A program made the translations under genes and the position numbers. A stretch of DNA of 17,808 bases, from assembly GCA_003339415.1 (NCBI GenBank), contig PDHQ01000523.1:1-17808 (forward strand). Reading direction: 5' to 3'. Within the stretch, counting starts at the first letter, position 1, and the number at the start of each line of letters is the position of its first letter. Shown one piece after another: positions 1 through 9,178 of the stretch. The notes under the pieces were generated by a model, which saw nothing but the letters and a program-made list of their open reading frames with translations, was not told the origin of the DNA and did not search any database. This DNA comes from Ophiocordyceps camponoti-saundersi (nom. inval.) (taxonomy: Eukaryota > Ascomycota > Sordariomycetes > Hypocreales > Ophiocordycipitaceae).

Positions 1-774
1 AGAAAAAGAGCGCAAAAACACAAACCCACCCCCCCCCCCCCCCCCCTAATCCTCCTAGATTAAGTTAAGAGACTTAGATCTATCTAGTCTCTAACTCCTC
101 CTCCGTATAAATATATCGGGGTATAGCCCTAAGTTTATTTAGGGGCTGCGAGTAGTTCTTAACTACCGTAAGACGGTCTTCTAGCTCTATTATTTTATTA
201 TTAGTATTTAGCACTAATCGTTATTTAATAAGGTAAGGTAGAGGTATCTTACGACTAATACGCTAGTTAACCGCCCGGAGTTAGAGATAAATATCTCGGA
301 TTTCTACTATAATAATATAAAATACTTAAGTAAATAAATTACGTAAGTTCGCGGCCTAGATAAAGTAAGTATTCTTATATTCTTTAAGATTATCGGATAT
401 ATTTAATATAAGTATTTTATTTCTTTATTTATCTTATATTACTTATATAAAGACGAAGAGGTAGTAGGATCTATTTCGACCGTAAATTTCGTATATGCGT
501 ATATTAGAGAGAGAGTATATATATAGGGGAATGAAGGGGTTTTATATTTAAAGAAACGGGGACGTGAATATATAGTAACGTACTTAAACTAGTAAGTAGA
601 AAGTCGGTAGAGATAATAAGCTACGTAGTAATAAAAACGGTAAAGGGACGCTAACGAAACGAAGACGAAGAAAGGCGTTTATATCCCTTTTTTTTTCTAA
701 GTATAAAGGCGTTTATATATTACGATAAGATATAATAAGATATAATAATAGGAAAAATAGGAAACTTAAGAAGA
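1..774. other. no gene recognised; AT-rich spacer
   Basis: Apart from the C18 run I see no supported gene or repeat copy here. It contains AAGACGGTCTT near 170-180, a short inverted repeat that resembles the AAGACCGTCTT motif of the repeat end at 1040-1136 and may be a faint trace of it. AT-rich stretches with TATA-like strings are a by-product of RIP and are not called as promoters. Confidence 0.5.
29..46 (+). repeat. poly-C tract (C18)
   Basis: An uninterrupted run of 18 C. It holds no internal CA, so it offers no preferred RIP target, which may explain why such a run survives in a TA-saturated background. Similar runs occur at 946, 7293, 12917, 16126 and 17800. Confidence 0.95.
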
Positions 775-1010
775 AGGGAAAATAAGGGAACGCAGCTGAA
801 AATAGACTATAGTTATAAATAATAAAATATATTATTATAAGTTAAGATAGCTTACGGCTACCTTAGTCGTTATTACTAGGGAAGGAAAAAACGATATTTC
901 TTCTATATATAAAAACGAACTTTCGTAGGACTCGTAATTCCTTTACCCCCCCCCCCCCCCCTTTATCTAAGTAATACGAACTAATAAGATCCGTCGGAAT
1001 CGACTAGAAC
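775..1010 (+). repeat. dispersed repeat C, copy 3 (core)
   Basis: This stretch aligns by eye with 12088-12400 and 13505-13700. The best anchor is GCTTACGGCTACCTTAGT at 850-867, matched at 12226-12243 (one difference) and at 13650-13667. Before it lies a weaker GCTTA/GACTA-rich block, after it a GGAAGGAAAAA-like block and then a GGTTTAAA/GGCCTTTTAA block. It is non-coding as far as I can see, and is followed directly by the D block at 1040-1136, which suggests C and D are parts of one element. Confidence 0.65.
946..961 (+). repeat. poly-C tract (C16)
   Basis: Sixteen consecutive C inside repeat C copy 3. The aligned parts of copies 1 and 2 lack an equivalent run, so it expanded here after the copies separated or was lost from the others. 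Confidence 0.95.
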
Positions 1011-1039
1011 GGCTTAAACCGGCCTTTTAAACCCCACCA

Positions 1040-1136
1040 CTATATACGGCCCGACGGATCCGATAATCGCGCTTCCCTAAGACCGTCTTCTATGCTAAGG
1101 CTCTTATATATAGGAGTGCCCGTCTCTCCCGCTAAA
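1040..1136 (+). repeat. repeat end block D, copy 1
   Basis: Aligns with 13217-13335. Shared landmarks in order are CTATATACGGCCC at the start, TAAGACCGTCTTCT in the middle, a GTGCCCGT motif and the terminal CCCGCTAAA at 1128-1136. AAGACCGTCTT is itself a short inverted repeat. The same terminal word ends both B repeats (13212 and 16142), so it may mark the 3' end of a transposable element family. No transposase is seen with it. Confidence 0.62.
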
Positions 1137-2168
1137 TAACTATATATAGCGGAAGCGATAAGGAGGGCATACTTCGCGAGGAGAAATACGGGGGCAAATA
1201 AAGGAGAAGGAGGGCGAGAGGAAGGGGAAGGAGGAAGGGAAAAAGGAAAAGAAAAATATTACTATATACCCTAGCCTATCGTCCAAAGCTATAGAGACTA
1301 TTTAATCGAGTATTCTAAAAGGTATAAATATTATTTTAAATAAAAAGGTATTTTCCTTAGAGGTCCGAAAATACCCGGCCGGATAATTTAATCTAATAAA
1401 GCCGAAAGAAACGTATAGGCAGAAGAATATAAAAACGAAGGAAAGAAGAGGACGGAAACGACTTAAGAGGTTAGGATAACCGGAAGATAAAGTCGATAGG
1501 GAAGGGGAGCTTCGAGAAACGACTAGGCGGTAACCCTTCGGCGGCCTATCTCTTCGTATTTAAGAAGAAAGATAGCGAATAAATACGCCTTCTTAAAAAG
1601 AATATTATAAGCCGAAAGCTAACTGCCGAGTCGTAAATTTTCGAAAAGTAAATATCGTATTTCTTTTAGTAAAGCGGAAAAGAGACCGAAAGAATATCGC
1701 GTTATAGCTTTTAAGCTATCTTACTTTAAAGCTAGGAAGAGGTAGAAAGGGGCGTGCCTCTCTAGCTAGTCGTTCGCGTCGTTCGGCTTTAGTTAACGGG
1801 TATCGTGCTATTATAATCTTCCTAGGGTCTATAGCGTACGAGCCCGATTAATGCTCCGTAGTATTAAAGGAGTTTTTTTTTTTTTCCTTTCGCTACTAGC
1901 TATAGAAGGTCCCGCGTAAGTCTAGGTATCTAAACTAAGCGCGGAGGCTACGAAATCCGATAGCGACTCTAGTTTTTCTCCCGGGAACCTAGCTTAGAAA
2001 CGATCGAAAGAGTAATTAATCCCTTAACCGTAGGGGTCGTAGGGGAGTTAGGATCGAGAGAATAATAGGGAAAGGAAGACTTTAGGCAGGTATAGTAGAA
2101 AGAGATTACGTATAAAAGTAGAGAAGACCTAGAAAAGAAGGGAAACGAAAAGAGGGAACCGAAGAAAT
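1137..2168. other. no supported gene
   Basis: Purine-rich on the plus strand around 1190-1260 and 2040-2170, with a T13 run at 1873-1885. One plus frame near 1515-1590 reads a short KKKD-containing stretch that loosely recalls a Gypsy reverse transcriptase, but the surrounding motifs do not follow. The minus-strand open stretch near the A tract is poly-phenylalanine produced by the homopolymer. Confidence 0.5.
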
Positions 2169-2207
2169 AAAAAAAAAAAAAAAAAAAAAAAAAAAAGAAA
2201 AAAAAAA
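2169..2207 (+). repeat. poly-A tract (A28-G-A10)
   Basis: A28 at 2169-2196, one G, then A10. It could be the 3' tail of a degraded non-LTR retrotransposon or a retroposed transcript lying upstream, but I see no reverse transcriptase motif before it. A simple homopolymer expansion is equally possible. Confidence 0.9.
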
Positions 2208-2320
2208 GGTAATTAGGTAAAGAAGGAAATAAAAACACATGCTATATAACGTAACTATAGAAGGCTACTATAGCCGCCGCCGTCCTTTTATATATCCTTT
2301 AATCGTTTTTTTTTCTTTAA

Positions 2321-2345
2321 TACCGTTATAATCGTTATAACGGTA
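2321..2345. repeat. inverted repeat with 3-nt loop
   Basis: TACCGTTATAA, then TCG, then TTATAACGGTA: two perfect 11-base arms around a 3-base loop. Nothing nearby indicates a transcript that would use it as a hairpin. Confidence 0.9.
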
Positions 2346-2574
2346 GCTATTATAACTATAACGACCTAGTTAAAAAGAGGTTCCTAAAGACACTAAGCAG
2401 AAGAAAGTATAATACGAAAAAAGAGGAAAGTAGCAGGGAAAGCAGGCCTAAGGAAAGCTTCTATAAAAAATAGTAGGAACTTAGAGGGTCCGTAGCAAGG
2501 CTAGCCTTATAGAAAACCTTTGCTGCTAGGGGAAAAGAGAAGAAGGAAGAAAACGCCGAAAATAACGAAAGTAA

Positions 2575-2700
2575 AGGAACGGACTAACCCGTACGCTAGA
2601 GACTAGTATCCGTATCCGTAGCCGAGGAAGAAAGAAAGAAAGAGGAAGAGGATAGCGGTTACGGGATATTAAAAGAAGGTATCGACTAGGCTAGCTTAGT
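2575..2700 (+). repeat. dispersed repeat R5, copy 1
   Basis: Aligns with 11860-11935 through GCTAGAGACTAGTATC, CCGTAGCCGAGGAAGA and CTAGCTTAGTCT. This copy has about 60 extra bases, rich in GAAA and GGAAGA, between the second and third landmarks. Copy 2 sits just before a C repeat, so R5 may be the 5' part of the same element as C and D. Confidence 0.6.
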
Positions 2701-2758
2701 CTTAAGCATAGCCTATATAGATAACGACGACGCTTAAGGGATTAGGCTATAAGCTAGG

Positions 2759-2777
2759 TTTTTTTTTTTTTTTTTTT
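2759..2777 (+). repeat. poly-T tract (T19)
   Basis: Nineteen T in a row. With the A tract at 2169-2207 it brackets a segment of about 550 bases containing R5 copy 1. Confidence 0.95.
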
Positions 2778-3551
2778 AATATTACTGCGATTAATTTACG
2801 GAAAAACGAGACACTTTTACCTTTAGACTTAGACGTTTATATTCTCCGAGTCCTCCTAGGTTAGGTTATAAGACTTAGACCTATATATAAAGCTAAATAT
2901 AAGATAGGAGGGGTTCCACTTTTTCCTTATTATCGATATAGTATCCTTCTAATATAAGGAGGTAGCGCGTAAAATATCCCTTAAAGTAGGCATAATTAAG
3001 TTTCTTACTATCTAAGAGATTTTATCGTAAATAAAGCTATTAGTACCGTTAAGCACGGCGTTAAAAGTTAGGCGAGGCGAACTATAATATATAATAAGGT
3101 TAATTAGGATAGGTAGGAAAGGTAAGACATATTACTTACTACTTTATAATATAACTTTTTTATATTATAATATATATATACCGGGAACCCCTTATAACCT
3201 TAGGATAGAGATAACTTAAGGTTATTCGCGAAGGAAGAAATATAGTCGATATATAGCGTCGACTAGGGCGTAGGTAGCGTAAGCCTATCCTTTCCTACCG
3301 CGCCTATTTATCGTAAATATAGCGCGTAATTAACTACGGCGTAGGGGGTCGAATACGAAATTTAGAAGGCTACGAGACTTACCTCCGCGAGTAGAAGCTT
3401 AACTAAACCTCGCTATAGATATCGTAACGAAAAAGGAATACGGCACTAAAGGCAGCGAGAGGTAAGATTATAATATTACGCGTTTATCGCTAAAAAGAGA
3501 TAGTAGCGAGGAGTAACTTATAAGGAAGATATATTAGTATAGTAGGAAAAG
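2778..3551. other. no supported gene
   Basis: A plus-strand frame through 2778-3550 reads attractively in places, but it has about two dozen stops in 260 codons, no better than chance in TA-rich DNA, and no family motif that I recognise. I leave it as unannotated RIP-altered sequence. Confidence 0.5.
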
Positions 3552-3608
3552 CGTATATATACGTACGTATATATATATATATATACGTATATATATATAT
3601 ATATATAC
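3552..3608. repeat. TA microsatellite with CG interruptions
   Basis: Alternating TA interrupted by ACGTACG at 3561-3567 and by ACG near 3585. RIP of CA/TG repeats would turn them into TA repeats, so this may be a former mixed dinucleotide tract. Confidence 0.9.
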
Positions 3609-3621
3609 GACGGCGAAAGGT

Positions 3622-3690
3622 AGGAAGAGGGAGAGAGAGAGAGAGAGAGAGGAAGAGAGAGAGTAGGAGAAAGAGAGAGATAGAGAAAAA
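3622..3690 (+). repeat. GA-rich microsatellite
   Basis: Begins with a nearly pure GA run at about 3630-3651 and continues as imperfect GA/GGA units. The plus strand is almost entirely purine. GA repeats contain neither CA nor TG, so RIP leaves them alone. Confidence 0.88.
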
Positions 3691-3825
3691 TACCGTTTAC
3701 TTATATAACTACTATTAGTAACTAAGCGAGGAATAGATAAGAGAATAAGGAGTTAGGGGAGTTAAGAATAGACCGCGAGACGGTAGTTTTACGTAAGCGA
3801 GAGCGCGAGTAAAGTATTAAGAGGT

Positions 3826-3915
3826 AGGAGAGAGTAGTAATAGAGAGCGAGATAGATAACGAGGAGAGTAGTAAAAGAGCGAGAGGTCGAGGAGAGTAGC
3901 AAGAAGACAGGAGGG
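3826..3915 (+). repeat. degenerate tandem repeat, about 28-35 bp unit
   Basis: Three consecutive units open with AGGAGAG(AG)TAG(T/C)AA at about 3826, 3862 and 3890 and continue with a GAGCGAGA-like part. It lies in a purine-rich stretch reaching about 3935. It shows no open frame of interest. Confidence 0.6.
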
Positions 3916-3936
3916 CGACGGGTATAAAGGAGAAAA

Positions 3937-5078
3937 GGAGCAGTGCGATTTCGTTAGGCTATAGAGTATTAGGAAAAGGGTCTATTCGCTAAAAAAAGGG
4001 AATATTATAATAAGATAAATATACTAATAATAAATATCGAAATAGTTAGTTATAAAAGGTAAAATAAAAGATTATATACTTAGGGCTAGTAATATTATCT
4101 TTAAATCGACTAAAGAGAATAAAATAAGTAATAACGGTAGGTTCTATAACTTTTTTTTTAAGACTATTAGAATATATATATTGCTAGCTACTTAGGAATA
4201 TAATACGCGTTAAATACGCGTGGCACGCGTTGTAGAGATAACTATCTTTATATAAATAAAGTAGGAGGTTAGGGATACGTATAAAGAGGAGTCGAACTTG
4301 AGATAATACCGATCTAAGACTAGTATAATATTAATATAATATACGAAGTTAATATAGGAGGAGGATAAGGAGGCAGTTAGCAGGAGGAGGAACGTATATA
4401 TAATATACTTACTTTTCTATACTCTTTAAGAGAGGATAAGGGTTATAAGTAAAGTTATTATTTAATCTTTTATAACTTTATTAGCTAGAGTATATCGTGC
4501 GGCAGACGTAATATTCCTATACGCTATATAATCCGGATAAGTTACCCGAACCCTATTATCTAAGTTAATATAGTATACGTATTCTCGGTCTAATCTATTA
4601 ATATCTCTACTATGAGAAGTCTATAATACGACTTTAGCTACCTATTCGGCTTAGGAAGGATACCTAACTAACAAAGACTTAGATAAGGTAAAAGGAAACT
4701 AGAAAAGAAGAGGATATATTATATAGAGAGGGAGAAGGAGAAATATAAAATAATTATAATACCCTTTTCCTTTTATTAATTCGTAAGGTTAATAATAATA
4801 ATAAGACTATATATATAAGATAATAATATAATAAGAATATAATATATTTCCGTACGGATTACGGAGTACTCTATATATATATATATATATATATATAAAG
4901 ATCGTAACTATTCCTTTCTTTTTAATTAAGCTTATATATAATAAGTATATAACGAAGCTGCTAATATATAAATCCCTATATAGTATTAGTAGCGGCCTAT
5001 AAAGATAGGCGTTAAAGGTTATAATTAGAGGTTAGAAAATTAGTCCTAAATTTAACGTGCTTAGAACGCGAGAGGTAG
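3937..5078. other. no supported gene; AT-rich spacer
   Basis: Very TA-rich sequence. Visible features are three ACGCGT words at 4205-4210, 4216-4221 and 4225-4230, and a TA run at 4872-4897. No coding frame, RNA gene or element end is convincing. Confidence 0.5.
4872..4897. repeat. TA microsatellite
   Basis: About 13 uninterrupted TA units. Confidence 0.9.
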
Positions 5079-5690
5079 TTAAGCCGAGGACCTAGTTAGC
5101 GGCTACTACGTTAGCTATCCCACGTACTAGTAGTAGGGAACCGGCTAACGTAGGTCGCCACGTTCGCACCTGCGCTTCGGCTTAGCAGGCGTATTACCGT
5201 CTAACCTAAGCACGTTAATATAACGGGAGCGCTTAGGGGTGATCTTAGTTACGCTAGTAGGATACGAGCTTATCTTCTTACGTAACGCGGGAGGAGAGGA
5301 GGTAGCTTAGAGGTGGCCGTAGCTATTATAAGATATAGTATATTAGTAAGTAAGTTAAGATTAACACGAACTTAGAATAAGGTTATTACTTACCTATATA
5401 ACTCTTAGCGATACGATAAGGTTTAGGAGGAGTAATAAGATCTATCTTATCCTCGTCGTCGTTATCGTCGCTATCGTCGCCTCTAGCGACGAGGTTCTCC
5501 TCGGCTATAGCGCGTTCGGAAGGTAAAATAATCTTACGCGCGGTCAGATAAGGAGCTAAGCGCTATATAGGCATAAAGACGAACTTAACTCGAAGTTAGT
5601 ATAATATATCGTAAACTTTAATTTAAGTTCGGGCTAAGCTTAACTTAATAGCTATACGATAACGATAATAATAATAATAGCGATTAGCAT
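5079..5690 (-). pseudogene. RIP-degraded gene relic, unknown product, acidic tract
   Basis: Unrecognised relic. Read on the minus strand, 5690-5394 keeps one frame with three stops (all TAA/TAG) in about 95 codons, clearly fewer than in frames that are not coding here. It has a basic and aromatic start, then KFVFMPI at about 5590-5570, then the acidic run GDDSDDNDDEDK at about 5480-5445, followed by DLITPPKPYR. The frame ends at a consensus fungal donor, GTAAGT (5393-5388). An ACTAAT branch-like motif and a TAG acceptor (5325-5323) follow at typical fungal intron spacing. Beyond it, about 60 codons with one stop include TPKRSRYINVLRLDG and AKPKRR, after which stops cluster. The joining phase does not fit perfectly, so the acceptor is uncertain or an indel exists. 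The original start is not identifiable. The acidic, proline and basic patches suit a nuclear or regulatory protein, but that is inference only. Confidence 0.5.
5106..5153. repeat. imperfect hairpin
   Basis: CTACGTTAGC (5106-5115) pairs perfectly with GCTAACGTAG (5144-5153), and CCC (5119-5121) with GGG (5136-5138) inside it. It lies in a pocket that keeps more CA and TG than its surroundings and overlaps the decayed 3' part of the minus-strand relic, so it may be incidental. Confidence 0.7.
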
Positions 5691-5699
5691 AAGGGAGGA

Positions 5700-6639
5700 A
5701 AGAAGAAGAAAGGAAGAGGATAAATATTAAAAATAACGGTAATATATTTAGAAAATAGATTTATAAATATATAATATAACGGGTAATAAGAAGACTAAGA
5801 AGTTATAAATAGGTATCCCTAACTTTAAAATAGCTAGTAAAAAAGCCCCTAATATATATAAGTTCGAGCTATTCGTTGAGAGAGAGCGTATCGGTACGGA
5901 GAGAAAGCTATTAGAACCTAACCGCGCGTCTATAGATAGGTATATCTTTAAAAAACTAGAGAAATATTAGGAGGTAAATTATAGTAAGTTAAAAGAGGAA
6001 TAAATACTAGGTTATATTTAGGAACTAATAGGAGCCGCCGGCAAAAGGTATATAGTATAAGTCTATAATAGCCGTTAGAGGTAGGCTACCTATTAGGATA
6101 TAGGAAAGAGAGTACGCATTTATAGCAAGGCGCCTTGCGTAAGGTTAGCCCGTTTACTTCGATAGCGTAATATTAGCTACGGTATAGGAGTTAAGGGCGA
6201 TAGTAAGGGTAAGGCTAAGCTTACCTCTCTAGGTAGCGGCCTTATCCGACGCTGTTACGGATATCGCGATAAAGGTAATATATAGTGCTACGGGTTTATT
6301 ATATAAAGGCGTTAGTAGTAAGGGAGAAAATAGAGAGAGGATACTAGAAAGGTAGGAAAAGAAAATATTACCTAGTTTATTGCCTATAACGAAGGTAATA
6401 AAGGGTAAGGTAACGGAAGAGGAAAAAAAAAACGTAATAAGTATTAATATATATACGTGCGCTCGTGCGTACGTATCTATATATATAAGGGAGGGAGGAG
6501 AGAGAGAGAGAGGAAGGAGAGAAGAAGCGATAAAATAAAGAGGGAGGAGGAAGCATAGAGGGGGCGGAAGATTAGAGTACCGGGAGGATATAACTTTACA
6601 TAATAAAGCCTTAAGCATATATTATAACGGAAAAGAAAT
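5700..6639. other. no supported gene; low-complexity purine stretch
   Basis: A plus-strand frame near 5780-6230 reads a lysine/glutamate-rich stretch but has stops at chance density. Around 6420-6560 the plus strand is a GA/GGA-rich purine tract, and its complement gives a 129-codon open frame (6618-6229) rich in Leu, Ser, Phe and Pro. That frame is explained by base composition and has no domain. The 5' part of the copia element that follows (gag, protease, most of the integrase core) is not recognisable here. Confidence 0.5.
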
Positions 6640-9130
6640 ACGAGAAAAAGGGTAAGTATTAGGCTAGATAAATATATATATATATTTCTATTATTAGCTA
6701 ACCCGAAGAATTAGAGCCTTATTAATATAGTAATAGCTGCAAACCGCGCTTTATATAAATATTCGATATTAAATATTTTAGATCGTGGGGATATAAGGTA
6801 TATATTATTATCTATCCCTAATACTAGATTTAAAGCGCTAAAATAGCCCCTAAAGCTAAAAAAGACCGCCTCGTCGGTATAGAAGGGCTTTACGGCTATA
6901 TCTATAAGATCTATCTATACGACGAAGATAAGATTATTAGGGCTAAAAACGTTAGGTTCTATAATATAGCCGATCTAATACTTAATTAAACTATTAAATA
7001 CGTTACTAAGCCTAAGATTAAAGATTATTAAAAAGATTAACTTAATAAGGACGAATTTTTTAGATTAGGGCCTAACGAAATTAATAATAACGGAAATTAC
7101 GATTATCCCGGCTATTAGGGCTTAGATAAGCTTGCCGGAGACGCTGAGGCGGATAATATACCTAATTTATATAATAAAACCGCAGGCTTATCTTAAGCCG
7201 AAGAGCCTATAACGCCTCTAAACACGATACGATTCCTTACGCCCGAATAACGCCTTATAGGGCTTAACTTAACAATTTAGCGGATAAAGAAGCCCCCCCC
7301 CCCCCCCCCCCCGCAGGCTTAGCCGAGGAATAAGGCTATAATCCTTATAACTAATCGAAAGACCTAATAAGCGACGGCAGCCGAAGCGAATACCGCTACT
7401 AACGTCGTTTTTAAAGATATCGACGAAAAAGAGGCAGAGATACCTAACTTCGTCCTGCCGATTAGCGTCGTATTTAACGTTATAATACTATCGACGCCTA
7501 AGGGCTAATATAACGTGCGAAAGTAACCTGATTACCTCTCCCTATAGCGCCCGCCGATAAATCTTAAGATTAAGGCTCTATATAATCGTTAAACGTGGGA
7601 TCTTATAAATTAACCTATTAGCAAGCAGGTCCTTCTAAGCAAATAGGTTTTTACGATAAAGATACTTTAAGATAAGCTTATAATCGCGAAGGTATAATAG
7701 TGCGTACGAGGGGATAAAGAAGAGACCTCGCACTCTATTAAAGACCTTTACGCCTCTATAGCATACTTCTTTTTAGTTTAAGTCTTCCTATCGATAGTAG
7801 CCTTACGAGATCTTAAGTAGCGGCAATTCGATATAATTAACGCGTTCGTAAACGCCTTATACTAAGAGGAGTTTTTCGTCGACTAGCTATATATATTCGA
7901 AGATAGAACGGATCGAGTATATAGGCTTAAAAGAGCCTTATATAGCCTTAAGTTATCTCCCGCGATATAGTTTACGCACGCGAGTAAGGCTCTTAAACGC
8001 CGTAGATAGTAATAGCTTATATCTAAGTTTCGGATATATATATACGAAAAGGGCTTTACTATACTCCTTTATATTAACGATACTATAATTATAGCGCTTA
8101 GAATAGCCCTTATAAATAAGGGTAAGGGTATCTTATAAGAATTATAAGATTTATAGGATCTAGGCGAACTTATTACCTTTTTAGGCTTATAATTCCGTAG
8201 GAATCGTGCTACGTAAAGAATTAGCGTACGTTAAGAGAAATATACTAATAAAATACTCGAATTATTCGGCGAAAGCGTTACAAACGCCGTATAAACGCCG
8301 TGGCCGGGTAAATTACCTCTTTAACAGCACGAGCCCTAATTTAGCCTTTACGAACGGCAAATTATACGAAGGTAACCTTAATCCGATAACCTTATACCTT
8401 CTTATATAGAATAATTTAATACGATACCTTAACAGTATAAAAAGCTTAGGCCTTACGCTTAGAGGTGCTTACGGACCTTAAGATCTAAAGCCTCGTATTT
8501 TCGCTAACGCGTCTTTTATAGATAATTTGCATATAATATACTTAACTACTAGATATATCGCTTTTATCGGCATAGGCCCCGTATACTAGAAATCTAAAAG
8601 GCAGACGCTTATAACGTTATCGTTAACCGATACTAAATTTATTAATTTAACGCCTATAGGGATAAGCCTTACTTGGGTTTACGAGATTCTTAAAAACTTA
8701 GGGTTTTAAGAGTTTATGCCGATAATTATATTTATCGATAGCCTTAACGCTAAAGCGATAGCCCTTAATAAATATAAAAAGGCCGCACGCATGAGGGATA
8801 TTAATACGAGATATAAATAGATCCTTAACCGCGTTAAGAAGCGTAATTTCACGATCTATTAGATTAGCATAGCTAAGATAGCTAAAGATAGCCTAATAAA
8901 GCCTCTCTAGCGTCTTTAGTATATTAAATTCGTATATATATTATATCTTTCCGACCTAAAGATTACGATCCTGCCTTCTAGGGCTGAGAACACGAAAGGC
9001 AGCCCTTATAGGCTATTAGATAAGCCTAGGGCGCCCGATAGCGAAGCCCGCGATACCCTTATACTACCCGACACTAAAGGCAGCGATACCGAACAATATA
9101 ATCGATCGAAACGGCAACCTAATAAATAAT
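6640..9130 (+). pseudogene. pol: copia Pol polyprotein relic (integrase end, RT, RNase H)
   Basis: One plus frame runs from about 6650 to 8285. It holds PEELEPY, then RSWGYKVYI near 6780, then APKAKKDRLVGIEGLYGYI and IIRAKNVRFYNIAD (6846-6980), the copia integrase C-terminal signature. A proline-rich linker contains the C20 run. Reverse transcriptase follows: FDIINAFVN (about 7830), RVYRLKRALYSLK (about 7917-7955), the active-site block LLYINDTIIIA (about 8065-8097) and FLGL (8178-8190). At about 8285-8305 the frame shifts by one and the usual linker is missing. In the second frame RNase H reads NYLFNSTSPNLAF, FANASF, KSKRQ, LTDTKFINL, FIDSLNAKAIALN and DSLIKPL (8310-8910). All interrupting stops are TAA or TAG. 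Known role: copies element RNA into DNA and integrates it. This copy cannot make protein, and several catalytic acidic residues are changed. Confidence 0.9.
7293..7312 (+). repeat. poly-C tract (C20) within copia pol
   Basis: Twenty C, placed so that the pol frame reads six CCC codons plus CCG, that is seven prolines, between the integrase end and the reverse transcriptase. The frame continues unbroken on both sides, so the present length is compatible with the original frame. Confidence 0.92.
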
Positions 9131-9168
9131 ACGGTGTGAGATCTCTTTTGCTAGAGGATCCTATACTT

Positions 9169-9177
9169 AAAGGGGGG
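9169..9177 (+). promoter_or_regulatory. polypurine tract, probable plus-strand primer site
   Basis: AAAGGGGGG follows the end of the copia coding relic. In LTR retrotransposons such a purine run directly precedes the 3' LTR and resists RNase H to prime plus-strand DNA synthesis. Position and composition fit. Confidence 0.65.
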
Positions 9178-9178
9178 A

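Noticed and set aside
1515..1600. Possible Gypsy reverse transcriptase start (KKKD stretch)
   Set aside because: The residues that should follow in Gypsy RT are absent in all nearby frames; the match is too short.
1969..2238. Open reading frame of 89 codons on the minus strand
   Set aside because: It is open because the A tract reads as a run of Phe codons; the rest has no recognisable domain and lies in RIP-altered spacer.
2778..3560. Long plus-strand frame that reads like protein text with masked stops
   Set aside because: About two dozen stops in 260 codons is no better than chance in TA-rich sequence, and no motif or second copy supports it.
4281..4310. Possible tRNA T-arm (GTTCGA on the minus strand)
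   Set aside because: The bases either side do not form the T stem, and no acceptor or anticodon arm can be drawn.
5780..6230. Plus-strand frame rich in Lys and Glu, possible gag-like relic before copia
   Set aside because: Stop density is at the chance level and no zinc knuckle or protease motif is visible.
6229..6618. Open reading frame of 129 codons on the minus strand, hydrophobic
   Set aside because: The plus strand here is a purine-rich tract, so its complement gives Leu/Ser/Phe/Pro codons without stops. There is no family similarity and no partner gene. A real small membrane protein is not excluded but is not supported.
8206..8409. Open reading frame of 67 codons on the plus strand as a separate gene
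   Set aside because: Its first half is out of frame with the reverse transcriptase, which reads in another frame there. Its second half, from about 8300, is the true frame of the copia RNase H region. It is part of the copia relic and not a gene of its own.
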